Shown here: positions 13,401-28,400 of the stretch, piece by piece
Layout of the letters: every line of letters begins with the position of its first letter
Numbering within the stretch: the first letter of the stretch is position 1
DNA from: Liolophura sinensis
Lineage: Eukaryota; Mollusca; Polyplacophora; Chitonida; Chitonidae
Length of the DNA stretch: 60,000 nt
Direction: 5' to 3'
NCBI RefSeq assembly: GCF_032854445.1
Contig: NC_088307.1
Location: forward strand, 12,724,017-12,784,016
The notes under the pieces: generated by a model
What the model was told of the DNA's origin: nothing
The model's database searches: none
The model's input: only the letters and a program-made list of their open reading frames with translations
Position numbers and translations under genes: made by a program

Positions 13401-16400
13401 AAATGCTTCGCCGTTGTTATTATAACACGTTTCATTTATGCTTTTGAACATATTAATTTGTCTCTTAAGAGTCAAATATTTCCCCCGAACGTACTGTACA
13501 TTATACTCAAATGTGCTGCTTTACGGTAAATAATTCGCACCATTCACTTCACGTTTATTTGGTAACAGCCACAGATGTATTTTCCCTCTCGTTTCTGTAG
13601 TCCCAAATATTATGTACAAACCATTCATTTGCTGAGATTAAAGTTCACCAGTGCGGACCACCAGTCCGTCCATTAAGTCAATGAATTTTATAGGTCATTG
13701 CCACAATACCTCATCAGCAGAGAGACGTTCGTTCCTCCAATCATGTCACTGGGCCCAACCGGGCCTGTGCTGAGCGTGGCTACCACAGCATTCAACCCAG
13801 GCTGTGTCTCCTGGCGCCCTGTTACATGTATAATTATGAACTCTCATGTACAGATATCAGAATGAATTAACAGTTTAATTCATGTCTACAACCAATATGT
13901 TAATTTTTAACAGGCCAAACGTGGAAAGGTCTGTCAGCAACCTGCGGATGGTCGTGGGTTTCCACCGGGCTCTGCCTGGTTTCCTCCCACCATAATGCTG
14001 GCCGCCGTCATATAAGTGAAATATTCTTGAGTACGGCGTAAAACACCAATGAAATAAATAAATAAATAAATTTTTAACAATATAGATATTATATCGTTGA
14101 CAAGTTCCTAATGATCAAGAATTCAAATGGAAGCAAACTCTCTTGTAAATGGTAGTTGGATGAATTGCTTTTTGGGGGATGAGCGTCTAACATCATAAAG
14201 TGAAACATTCATTTTACATGACAGCAGTGAGGTAAAGCATGCATGGACATATACAAGCCCAGAGGAAACAACGATATTTTGCTAGGCCACGGTACCATCC
14301 CTCATGACACAAGGACGCAAGCAAACTTTAATCTGTTTTTTTAACTAGTCGCCTATATTCAATCACATTCATTATCAATATTGCCTTTTGTTAGTGACAC
14401 GCAATACCACAAGCTCAATACAATGATGCGTTGGACTTGCATACCACTGTATGAAAAAATATCAGTTCAACAGTAAGAAAGAACTCATTGCCAGGAAGAT
14501 ATATCAGGTGTAATGAAAACGGTTATATAGATTGACTGACTGACTGACTGACTGACTGATTGACTGATTGATTGATTGATTGATTGGCTGACTGGCTGGT
14601 TGACTGATTGTTGTTTCACCCCATTCTCAATTTTTCGCTTACAATGGCGGTCAGTATTATGGGTGACGGTCACGCAGACTTCCTAAATACATACCAACTT
14701 AAGAGGTATACAGTTATACCTTACCATGATACGGGTTCCCCGGCTGGGTCTGCGTTGTCCAGAAGGTGTCCTTAAATGGGGCAAGACCGACAGCATCAGC
14801 GAACAAAGAGGAGATTCCGATCTTCCACTGATCCTCACCTGGTGAGTAATCATCACTTGCCCTGGCCTAGAAGGAACGGGTGGAATGATTTAGGGCTTTA
14901 CCAAAATACATGCGTTTTAAGGTCAAATCACCAGAGGTACTTCGCATTACATGATATGATAAGACAGGTAAGTTATATACTCTTTTGGGTGAGAAGAAAG
15001 AAAATATTCGCCCAGCGCTTAATATGTCTTACGAAAGAATTTAACATATGCTTTTTTCACAAAGAGGGTGACTGCTGGCCACAACAACAGGGAACCGTGC
15101 CGTGTATCAAATTAGGAAAATCGAAACTACGTGAACCAAATGCCATTTGGGACCAGCGGAAGTTCTGACGTCACACGTGTTTCTGTATTTTTTCGGGCTT
15201 GTTCAATGTCTTGCGTTTCCCTCTGTGGTTAGTAATAGTTAGCTATTTGATTCTTCTCAAATCAAAGCAAAGACGAAATCTGGGTTTTACCCGTTGAAAA
15301 TACTCTGTGAAAGCAACTGTATAGCTGTTCAAAAGGTACACACGTTCCAGGCACACATCAAATCTAACAAATTTGCACGGTAACGTTACTGTGTACCTAC
15401 ATCTTTATGTACGTACATTTTTAATAAGTACCAAATTGTGTACCGGTGATACACATCGTGTTTACATCACAATCTACACAAACACATGTGTACAAAATGG
15501 TGCACAATGGATTTTGAGACTGTTTCGTATGTAAGCTGAGTACTCCAATACTGTTCATTTCTACCATTCAGATAACGTTATCTGAGCAAACATGTGGATC
15601 AGTTGGTTAGAGCGCTAGTGCAGCGTAATGACCCAGAAGCCTCTCACCACTGCGTTCGCGGTGAGTTCAAGGCCAGCTCATGCTGGCTTCCTTTTCGGCC
15701 AAACGAAGGTCCTGCAGCAGCCTACAGACGGTCGTGGGTTTTCCCCGGGCTATGTCCGGTTTCCTCTCACCATAATGCTGGCCGCCATCGTATAAGTGAA
15801 ATATTCTTGGGTACACCAATCGTAAATGCGTTGATACAACAATGCGTAAAACACCAATCAAATATATAAATAAATCTGAGCAAACATGTACAGTATTAGT
15901 CACACATTGAAAGAGAACAACAGTCTGTTCAGCTTGGACCCGATCCGCCATTACACAGGAACAGGTTCTGCACAGTATTGCTCAGGTTGACAACATCATT
16001 GAACTAATGTTTTATATGATCAGCTGACCTGAGTGACGGCGGGTATTTCTAGACTCTGCAGCACGTGACGAGCGTTTGACATGCAGTACTGTATCGGCAT
16101 CCCATTGGTCTGAGCTCCTCGTCCCATTTGAATCAACCAATCGCGACCCAGAGAAATGTTGGACTGTAATGCCTGAGTGTGTTTGAATTGAACGTTGAGC
16201 CAGTCCTGTAAGGTAATGCGATCAGATGTTTTGGTGTATTAACAGACTGAGTTTTCTAACTCGTTCCACAAGAAGACAATCCTATAGCTATGATCCCTCT
16301 GACTATACATTTGCTTTCGTGGACTTAGCAATTTGCATCTGAGACCTTTCGAAATTGCAAAACAAGAAAGACATCAATGAATGTCGTTCTTCTGTATTGA

Positions 16401-19400
16401 GTGTTTTTGATTGATAAATTATGCACAATTATGTCACAAGGTTACATGTATAGGCGTGTAGAAATTTGTATTTTTTTTTCAGACTGAAATACCTGCTCGT
16501 AGAGAATCAGCCCCCATTTTGACGCACGCCTGAGCAAATAGTCCCAAAATCTCTGTAATTAAGACAGACATTATCAAATACTACAGCACAGAAAGATAAA
16601 ACCAGAGCTGTAACGACAGTTTGATAATTAACAAATTATCACACGTAACCGATGAAATCCGGCCTTTTATTACAGTAAATTGGATTCACATATCACACAA
16701 TTTGTTGAAATTAATAAAGCTTGTAGAATTTTTTATTTTTCTTCCTTATAATATTTTCAATAATTTATGCAAGTAAGAGTACACATATATCCAGCAATAA
16801 TGAATAGGTTCTAGAAGAGATTCATTGTGACTCATTAGAAATGACGTCAGATTTAGCCGATAAAATCTCAGTCGGTCATCGGCAGTGCCCACATGACTTT
16901 ATCCTTGACGATTGTCCCATTTGATGACATTTGTTATGCAGCAAACCTACCTCCTCAACAGGAAGTGCCGTTTCCAGTTCTACTATGAAATCAAATTGGC
17001 CGCCATTTTGTTTCGCATATTTTGTTTTGCTGGACCTGAATTAGGGACACAACATAAAGACTAGCGAGTTTCATAAATTTTTCTTAATGCAAACAATTTT
17101 TCAATAGCTATATCATAAAGACTGGTAGCATTATAATATAGAAAATACACTGAAATAAACATTATACAGTGTAATGACTAAAAATTCCAATGTAATAAAA
17201 TAGCACACTAAACAAAATAAAAGGCAATAAACATAATGGTAGGTAATAAATCAGACAATGCAATAAACATTAGAGATATCATTGTAACAAATTGCAATAA
17301 ACATTAGAGATATGATGGCAACAAAATGCAATAAACAAACACACTTTAAAATATAATGCCTACATTCTAACACGTCAAACAATTCAGAATTACCAAAATC
17401 CTTTTTTAATCAACTTTATGAACAGGTCTAAGCCAAAAAATGTCACAAGGACCTTGAAACTTAAATAAAATTAAAATTTCTAGTCTTTGAAGGAAGGTAA
17501 AATAGAGGTATCACTGCTTTTCTTTTTTCATATTTCTCGCGTAGATTACTACAGTATTAGTTTTTTTTTTCTATTTTTGCGTGCGTTTGTGCTCTTTCTT
17601 CATTTGTTTAATTCTAAATCCATCATACCCCAGCAAACAGTTTATTGTACATGTAACGTTGTTCACTAGAGCGCTCATAATCCCCATGCCTTGGCCAAGC
17701 CTGTCAATTATTCCCAAGCCACAAGTCTATAGATAATCCCCAAGTCTGTAGATAATCCCAAAGTCCGGGGGTTCTAAATAATCCCTAAGCCTGTAAATAA
17801 TCCTCAAGCCTGTCAATTATTCCCAAGCCAAAAGTCTATAGATAATCCCCAAGCCTGTCAATTATTCCCAAGCCACAAGTCTATAGATAATCCCCAAGTA
17901 TGTAGATAATCCCAAAGCCCGGAGGTTCTAAATAATTCATAAATAAATCAATTCATAATAATTCATAAGCCTGTAAATAATCCCCAAGCCTGTAAATAAT
18001 CCCCAAGCCACAAGTCTGTTAATAATCCCCAAGCTCGATGCATGAAAATCTAGCTGAGCCTTCAAACTTGTTGATAATTCCAAGACTGTTAATAATCCTT
18101 AAATTTGTAAATAATAAAGGCTGTAAATAATCCCCAAAACTGTAACTAACCTCAAAGGTATAAATAACCCCCAAGCCTGTAAATAATCCCAACACTGTAA
18201 ATAATCCCAACACTGTAAATAACCCCCAAGCCTGTAACTAATCCCAAGGCTGTAAATAATCCTCAAGCCTGTAAATAATTCCCAAGGCTGTAAATAATCC
18301 TCAAGCCTGTAAATAATACCCAAGCTTGTAACTAATCCCAAGGCTGGAAATAATCCTCAGGCCTGTAAATAATTCCCAAGGCTGTAAATAATCCTCAAGC
18401 CTGTAAATAATTCCCAAGCCTGTAACTAATCCCAAGGCTGGAAATAATCCCCAGGCCTGTAAATAACCCCAAGGCTGTAAGTAATACCATGGCTATAAAT
18501 AAACTCAAGCCTGTAAATAGCCCCCAAGCCTGTAAATAGCCCCCAAGCCTGTAAATAATCCCCAAGAACCAAGCGTGTTATTCAGTCCCAAGCGTGTTAA
18601 TAATTTCTACGCCACAGACTTGTTAATAAAGCACACGCCTGTAGGCCTATACAAGTTACGTACCAGTAACGATTATGAGCCGCTGCCGGCCAGCCGGTTT
18701 TATTGTACAAATACCTGTGGAGAAAAGATTGTTATAAATATAGGATAGACTGCTTCCAGCATTTGTACAAAGCAATGAAACATTTCTGTTAACTGTTATT
18801 AAAGTGATATGCCCTTTTGTAGGTCTTTGTAGGATAGTTGTTCTTGAAGTACTTGTTCTCAAGTAGAATACTTGTTCTTGAAAACTAGGGACTATTTTTC
18901 AGAGGAACTGTTAAGCGTATATGAAAATGTGCGCAATTATTTGTGCTTTTCTACTTTTTGCTTTTGTACAGTTACTTGAAATTACACTACTAACGCAACC
19001 GGGAGATGGATTTTACTGGATAAACGTTTAACACTTACTGAAGTCCATGTGGGAAGACATCAGTCATGGGTTCCCAAAGGATGACACCCCCAATGATGCC
19101 CTTAGGGTACCACCAGGAATCGTACTGTATATACCTGTGCAGGGGGAACAGGAAGCGTTAGGCGGAAGAGTAGTCATATCTTCCATGTAAGCGGTGACAA
19201 CGGCAATGGCGCTAATGACGATGTGGATGACAACGATAATGATGATGAATACAACGATGAAAAGCATTGTGACAACGCCAGCTGATGCTGATGAGGACAA
19301 TTTTATAATAACAACGATAGTGCTCCGAACGGGAATGAGAAAGAACGTTTTGGGCTAATGACTATATTGGTAACAATAATGCTGATGGTGGCGAAGGTAA

Positions 19401-22400
19401 TTGCACTGCTAATGGATTTCTATGTAGATGTTCTGTTTGTTAGAAATTCCAGCATGCTAAAGTTTTCAAATTTCACCCACATGTAAAACCATATAACCCA
19501 AAATTTGCCTGCATGAACCCTTATAAGATTAAAGGAACAAAAAAAATGATGCAAATATCAGATGAAAGAGTGTGAGAAGTTATTTGCAAATATTGTCTTC
19601 AATTTTTTTCTCTTTCACGTGAAAAGGGTATTTGTGTCGTGGGTAATTGGGACCACCTCTTGGAATATATGATCTTTGATCTGAATAGGGATGTGATGCA
19701 TGTCTAATAAATTTATTTCAATGTAAATTTGTTGTTCAGATGAAAAGACATGTATGTAATCTTAATTATGACAATATTTATGCATATATTCAAAATATAA
19801 ATGTAATTAAAATACAGGTTGAAGACATTTGTTATCTGCTAAAACCAGATTATAACACAAATATATTTATTAAACATGCGTTTTAATCCTCATTTACAAC
19901 ATTATAATGCAAAAATAATTCACTTATCTTTTTCTCATTAAATAAAAATAGAAAAAAATATTTAAGACCATATACGTATGTAACTGACTTTTCACCCATA
20001 ACAAAAGCTGTCAACAAAACGCGCTGTATACTCTGTGATATTATTACAGATGTAATGTGTATGAAAGTCTAATACGGTCTGTTTCAAACCGGTCTGTTTT
20101 GTCTACGCTATTAACACAGTACCTGAATGGTACGTTGAGAGAATCTGTGTACTGTTTCACATCCAGCATGGTTTGTTCATAGTTCTTCTTACTCTCTGTG
20201 TTGTAATAGTAAAAAGCACCTAGAAACCAAAAGATAAATAGGACATGCAAAAAAAAATGATTTCTTTAACCATTATGAGTGAGCATATACTTTAAAATCT
20301 GAACGAAGATCACGTTATACATTAGAGTTACCTCCCTTTAGTACGAATTTGTGTAATAGGGCCCGGTTGTTCAAAAGTCTTCAATTCTGTAAAAAAGCCT
20401 AAAGAAAATTTTGTAATTCTATATTACATATGAACTAAAACTGCTGCTGTTATACTATGACTTTTGAGAACTACACTGGCCGCTGAATTTGGCTAAAAAA
20501 ATAAATATGAAATGTGACTTGATACCAGTATTAGCTAATACACTTTCGAACAACTGGGCCGTGTTATCGCCCAAATCCAAACATCAAACTTTTGCATCAG
20601 TAGCAGTACACAGGTAACGCGGTTTGCTTAAAATACACATTTTTACAAAACTTAGCTTACAGGAAACATAACGACTAATTGGACTAGAATACGTCTGTTA
20701 CAGAAGCTGCCATATGAAAGTCGATCATGGTAGAATTTGTATTCATACTATATGACAGCGCCAACTTCCAAAACAAATGTGGGCAAAAGCACCAAAATTA
20801 GCAAAAATATGTAACAGGTAGGTAAACCGTTTAGCTTGGCCTGGCATCCAGTCGACAACCTGGCATTTGCAAGTCTTAACCTATAAAATACAAAAGCACG
20901 CAAGCATGTCTTTGTTTACTGCCATATCTTGTCCGTGCGTATGTCGAATCAATTAGCATTGCAATCAACAATTTCAAGAGCTGAAATCGGTAAGCTACTC
21001 AGTACTAGCTTACTTTATCATACTGAACCAATGTTTATTGCTGTTGTTGTGTTGTCAATTTCCAAATACTTCCATTGCCAACAATGGTTATAACGATATA
21101 CTGGGAGATCTACGGGGCAGATGAGTGTTTCAGAACCTCTGGACGGCAAAGTAGATATAATGTCTCTACACGATAACCTTACACCTACCATTGTCAGTCC
21201 AATAGCCCAGGTAGTTGATGGTGAAGTCAGATCGCTTGTAGCTAGAGGACTTCCCGTATTTCGTCCTTAGAATGTCTCCCCAGCCCTGAAAAGCCTGAAA
21301 TTATATCATTGACCCGGGAAGCATACTTACTGGAATGCGTGAATGATGCGTGAAAATTAACCAGAGTGTTTGAGTGCTTGGGGTTTAACGTCGTACTCAA
21401 CAATTTGTCAGTTATATAACAACAGAGGAATCCTTAGGGTGTATGTGATATGCCTCCTTGTTGCAGGACGGATTTCCACAGCTCTTCACTGAACCTACTT
21501 CACTGAAACGACTTAGCGAAGGCAAGTAAGCCGCCACGCCCGAGCCATTATACTGATACGGGTCAACCAGTCATTGCACTATCCCCGTCATGCTGAACGC
21601 CAAGCCAGGAAGTTACAACTTCCTCTTTTGAAGTCCTAGGTGTGACTCAACCCAGGATTGATCTTGGATCTTCCACTCCGGAAGAGGACAAAATTAACCA
21701 GAAAATTAAAGCATTTGAATCACACCACCTGGTAACCTTTTCGTGTGTGCCGATGTGACTTATTTGTTTAAGCAATCAAACTTGTACGCCACATTCAAGA
21801 ATACTGCACCATAGATGTTTAGACTGCATTGCAACTATATAGGGGTGAAAAGCAAAAACAGTAAAGTATAGGAATTTTTCTTGGAGAATTGCCATCATAA
21901 TAAAAATATGATCGAGTGAACATATCTGTGTTTATATGATGTCAACTTGGATTATTCTAAACTGTTCAGAAGTATTTTACGAAATCACATTTTTTTGAAA
22001 GCTAAGAAAGCACTGGAGCTTTACATTCATAATAAGAGTTCCTTACTATCAACACCACATGCCTAATGGCCTAGAAGTAGCATGCACGGGCATGAGGCCA
22101 TGAGTTCAATTCCTAACACTGGCTATACATTTGTGTTAATGTTTAAAGTAAACATAAGGTACCGCTATATACACATAGAAAAAGGGATATTGGACACGGT
22201 TATCACAGAAAAATATGTAAAAAAAAGTCTATAAAGTTTTGAAAGCCAAGAAGATGATGTACAGCATTGGGGATATGGCACTGATGGACAATTCACTCCG
22301 AGCGAAAGCCCTTATGAACTTGGCAAATCACTGGCGCTGAAAGCGTCAAGTGATAATTGGATGTCACGTCAATAAACTTATTAGATCTCGAATGTCAGTG

Positions 22401-25400
22401 TGGTTTTTTTATAGTTTATTTATTTATTTATTTGATTGGTGTTTTACGCCGTACTCAAGAATATTTCACTTATACGACGGCGGCCAGCATTATGGTGGGT
22501 GGAAACCGGGCACAGCCCGGTGGAAACCCACGACCATCCGCAGGTTGCTGCCAGACCTTCCCACGTACGGCAGGAGAGGAAGCCAGCATGAGCTGGACTT
22601 GAACTCACAGCGACTGCATTGGTGATAGACTCCTGGGTCATTATGCTGGGCTAGCGCGCTAACCAACTGAGGCCCCAACTGAAGCCACGGAGGCCCCGGT
22701 TTTTTTTATTGTGGATAGACAGATATCGATGCACAAAATCGAATTTTACGGTTAGTTTACGTGTTAAACTCATTCATTTTGGACCACACATTTATGAACA
22801 GGAAACTGAGAGAGACTGAATGTAGGCTTAAATTTAGTGCTGGTTATTGCAGTAATTAGACTGGCAGGAAAATCGCTTCGGGAGAGTCATTGCTTAAAGA
22901 AAAATATTGTGGTGTTGCATTAGCTTTCCTTAGCAAAGTATCTTCCCGAAATCTGCATGAAAGAGTCTCTTATAAATCACAAGGTATTACTATATTCGGT
23001 AAATCCCCTGATGTCGGTATAAGCAGCTATGCCAAATGCAGTTCGAAGACGAGGATGAGCAGGACTGCTAAAACACGACACCTGTGTATAGGAAGATCGT
23101 CCAGGCCGAACGTCAGCCTAAAAGAAACATGGGCACTTTAAAACGGGACTGATACTCTTCGGTTGGGTATCAGGCGTTTCTGTTTGTATCTTCTCATTGG
23201 CATAATTTTCAATACCGACGGTAAGGGAGAGCTCCTAGGTTTTGTGACGTCACTCTGGACAGCTATTACATAGCAAATTGGCGTCACCAAATGAGTCGCT
23301 AGGTAGAGACAATCATTTGCTATTTATTTTGTTGATAAGAGGTGTAGAATTTTTTTTTAATATTTTTAGAACATTTCAGGAATACTACTTTATTAATTAA
23401 TTCAGCGGTAGTAGATGACTTTATGTTAACTTTAACATGAGTTACGTATAAAATTATTAAACAACTTCTTTTTGCTCATATTTTGCCAAGCTATATATTA
23501 CTTAATAGCCGCCGTCGTATAAGCGAAATATTCTTAGAGTACGGCGTAAAACATCCATAAAATAAATACATAAATAAATAAATAAATATTACTTAAGTTT
23601 CAGTATATATATTTGGATGGATGGTGGTCTATATATATTTACAATGAAGCCTCATTGCAGTCAAAATACATATGTTATGTTCACGCTGTCAATCCAGATG
23701 GACTTGCCCCCGTTTTGGGTGTCAGCATATCTTGAAATTACATCGGGGACAAGCAGGGACATGTGATTATCAGTTCACTTTTCAATAGCTGCCTCAGTAA
23801 CTTCAATAAAGGCAGAGTCAGATAATTAAGACAAACCCAACTTCTTATACATCGCACGAGAAGAGACATTAGCCCATGTATGCTTTTTAAAACCGAACCA
23901 GCAGGTTAGTAACGAATATTTTAGCTCGCCTATTTCATTGACTATATATAAAGAGCAGGTTGATAACCGGCTGAGCGACAGGGATCCGGTTTCCTTTCTA
24001 GTTGCATGGGGTCCGTATGGTTCCATATAATACAACTAGGTAGGCCACGGAGGCTCTTACTACTTAATTCCTTGGAAGTTTGTGTTAAACGTTGTTTTCA
24101 AATTCGTCTTGTGATTATTGGTCCATGAGGATCCATTATGGTTGACGGCAGGTACATGAATGTCTGTTTTGACGCATAGATTTTAGTAACATTTAGGTAA
24201 TCAATCAAACATTATTTACATTGCTAACCTTGTTAATCCCAGCATTACCGTAGTAAACAATAGTTTCCATGGTGAATCCTGCAGGAACCCGGTCTACATC
24301 TCCCATTATACCCCAGTAAACTGAACCACCTAAAACACCATCGTGCCAGTTTGAGGCCGCCATAAATTGCGAAAACGGACTTATTATGACAACATTTCCA
24401 TGTTTGTCGTAAATCGCAATGGGGCCGCCCTCAAGGCCGTCTTCAATGTTCACTGTGGTGTTATGCCAGCTGAAATCGATAAAACTTGAATAAGGACAAA
24501 CGATCTGTAACGGTATAGAAAGCAACATTGTTCGATCGCTCTTTACTCCCTTCTGTCACGGTTGCTGTTCGATAACTTTTCAATTCTTTATTTTCACTTT
24601 AACCCACCTCTCGACATTTTCTCGCAGGCTATTTAAGACTCGCTGATATACCCCAATAAACGTCCACATGTGCAATATAAGTTAGGCGATGTTCTCGGTT
24701 AAATTGTAACGCTCAGCAAGAGGTTGTCCTTGTGAATGTAAAGAAAAAATAAATAATTCCCAATCACCTGGGGGCCATAAAAGTATCTAAAAATATCCAA
24801 CAGCATGGCGTACATGTACACAAACACAAACATCATAAGGCCATTGTTGTTCAAAAAATCGGGATCTACAGAATGAATTAACCAACCAGCTTAGTCGATG
24901 AAAAATGAGTAAACTTATAATTACAGCCCGATGACTTTATCCGTGTCCGCTACCATCATCCCTCCGTAAGACAGATAGCCAAGATCGCCCTTCTGCCCTT
25001 CCACATTAAAGCCTGGAAATCCCCCAATAACGGCATTCTCCGATGAGGCACTTGTGTTTCTACCCTCGTACAAGTAAGTCTGAAATAGCGAGAATCAAAG
25101 ATTAAACGTTAGGAAAATGTGTTTCGACCTATGTATGCTAGTATTTAAATCCAGGTTTTCTCTCACCATAATGCTCGCCGCTGTCGTGTAAGTGAAACAT
25201 TCTCGAGTACGGCGTGAAACATCTATTAAATACATCAATAAAGAAGTTCAAATCTACGAAATACCGGCAAAACACGCGTTATTTCCATAGTAATGCATTT
25301 TATTTGGTTAATAATGAGTTCTTGGCATACGGACTAATTAAATATCTTGCTAGCGCCCTGCACCCCCAAATCTTGTCAGACCCAGGATTCAAACTGAGTT

Positions 25401-28400
25401 CTTGGCATATGGACTAATAAAATATCGTGCTAGCGCCCTGCACGCCCAAATCTTGTCAGACCCAGGATTCAAACTGAGTTCTTGGCATATGGACTAATTA
25501 AATATCGTACTAGCGCCCTACACGCCCAAATTTTGTCAGACCCCGGAGTACTGAGATGAACAAACCAGTCTTGTCCAATTCCGGTATTATCGTGCAAATA
25601 CGTGTACTATAATCTATTTCTTTTAGAGAGTCGCCTATATACAGCTAGCTGTAAAATCAGTCATTCTCGCTTCTATAATGACACGTAACAACACAAGCTC
25701 TACACATTAATATGTTGGAAGTTTACATTCTTGCAAAGTAAATCAAATAAGAACAATTCATAATGCTAATCTGCATAAGCTCAGTTTCGATGCCAAGAAC
25801 TCATTTCCTCGGGTGACGTCATAATTATTGAAAAACCAGTGGCATGCTGGGTAATGAGCGTGAATAGTAATTTGTTTTACAATAAGTAACCAACATGCGG
25901 TTAGAACAAACTCCACGCAGTAACATAGCCTTTACTTCACCCTCAGCGAATAGACTAGATTATTTTACAACAAATTTTCCTAGTAACCAACTTTAAAATC
26001 ATACTGCAGTGAGATCATAAACTACAAAGAATAAAATAAAATTTATTTATTAAGGTTATACTATACCAAAAGGTGTAAACAATTTCAAATATGGCAGTGC
26101 CAGAAACAGGGTTTACAGTAAAATCGAAAGCAGTTTAGGTGAGTGGTGTCGCCCTCAGTCAACACCATCCGCCCAATATCCATCACGCCACTGGTTTTTA
26201 AATAATTATAACGTCACCCGAGGCATGGGTTCTTGCCGTCGGAATTATGGTTATAAAGTCTGTTGTTTAAGTGATGCTGTTATTTCAGCAGATTGTTCTC
26301 TTTTTAATATAGCATACCTATTCTATTCATTTGGCATACAGATTGTGCTAGACTAAAAGAATATAATGTTGAATATGACGCATGTTCTCATTACAGAATA
26401 CATTCTAGCTCATCTCAGGCAACAAACTTTCTGTTAAAATTAAGATATCGTTTTTTTTAGTGTATTACACTTCCAGGGTATCATGATGAATGTGGCACAA
26501 TGCTATTTTGTAACAGAATACATTCTAGCATCGATCATACAACTGACTTTCTGTCAGAACTAACAGATTATTTTTTTAGTATAACATTCAACACTAATGT
26601 ATACTTAGGGAATGACGAGTTGCCATTACCTGAGAGAAGATGACACAAGGTCTATATGGGTCCGTATATTGCTTAATTCCTGCCATAATTTGTGTACTTC
26701 CTGCCACGTAATGGAAGTTACTGGCCTTCCACTTTCCAAGGTTGTCTGTCCCTATTACGTCCATCGTATTTATCAGAATAAGAGAACCGTCCGCTCTGGT
26801 AAATACTTCTCCATCCGAGTTGAAGAACGTTGGAGCGCTGTTCAGCCATGTTGTATTCCCCAGCTGTATGCTATAGCTACCATCAGTGTTTACTCTTATG
26901 TAGAAGGAATCGTTACCAACCGAGCCCAGAGCTGTCAAAATAAATCAGGACATTAAGCGAGATTGATGACAGAGGCAAATTAATGGCTTTCGAAAAATAA
27001 GAAACTCTCACCTGTGCCATTCATAGTGTCAAAATGATTTTAAATTTTGATAAGAAGTGATAAGGCGAAGCGCATTACAAAATTTACGAATTTTATTATT
27101 GATTTTTAAAGGTGGCACGTGTACTGCCAAGGCTGCTATTTTGTGAAATTTAATTTTTGGGACTATTCTAAAATAATAGCCAAAATTCAGTTTTATGCTG
27201 CTTGAGTTTTGGCCCAAATTTTCGGTATAGTCTCTTTAACGATACCTTAAGAATTAACAGGCTAAACATTTCTTTCCGTCAACTTTGAAAACTTTTGACT
27301 GTTTCTCTGTGCATAAATTCGTCCGAATTTCTTTCTTCATACGCTTGCTTAATTCTTAGGAGGTTTGTGTTCAACGTTGTTTTGTTAATTGGCCTTGCGA
27401 CCCGAAACGTAGGAGGACCGCTGCTGTGCGAAAGTGTGTGTAGGCGGCAAGTTTTTAGTAATTACTTCCAGGTTCCTAATTAATGATGCCTGGTCAGATA
27501 TCTGAAGTAGCACCACCACTGGCTGGCCTGATAGGAGCTTTGTTTCAACTCGCGATCTTATACCCCGTTCACACGGTGAAAATTTAAACCGGATCAAATC
27601 GGAACTGGTTTAAATCGAAGCCAGTCGTAAAAATGTGTTTGTTCACACGACCATGTGGTCAAGCAAGTTTTAATCCAGTTCACTTAAACCGTCACATTTA
27701 AGTCGCTTTAGTAATTGCAACCTCACCCTGACTTTCACGTATCCGGGACATTTAATCAGTTACCGTTCACACGGCACACATAAAGCGGCTCAAGACCTGA
27801 AACTGAGACCTGAAAGCCACGTCGCTGGCAAGAACAAATAAACCGGATTAAATGCCCCCGCTTTGCGTTCACACGAGCGACTTCAAACTGGCTCATAGCC
27901 ACTTTCACATTTAAACCAGCTTAACTTTGCCCTTGTCAACGGGGTATAAGTGATGTGAAATAAGACAGTCTACAGACCGCATGACCGCTGAGAGATCACC
28001 TATCACAAGACACTGCCATAGGTCGCTTCTCTCGTTTTACTCCCCATGCTCTTCATATTATCTGTCTCGCCACGATATGGCTGAAATATTGCCGACGTGG
28101 CGTTAAACCATAATCATTCATTCATATTATTTGTCGTATGGAGCATGCATACTGCCAGTTGCAGCCTGATACAACCACAGGTACAGGCGACCCCAGTCCC
28201 GGTTGTTCAAAGCCGTACTAAAAGCCTAAGCCTGGTATTAACGTCAGTATACTAAGGGTCAAAGTTTTATTTGTCATGTATCATGATGACAGCAGTACAA
28301 GTGATTTGAATCTGGTTTAACTTTGTTTAAATCTTGCCGTAAACTTAACCACATAATTTCATCACATTAAAATTGTAACACTAATCAAGGATCTCGGTTA

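Noticed and set aside
24470-24528. Upstream extension of GH-like exon 4 (LLSIPLQIVCPYSSF)
   Set aside because: It is open by chance. It gives no phase match with exon 3, while the acceptor at 24470 restores the frame precisely.
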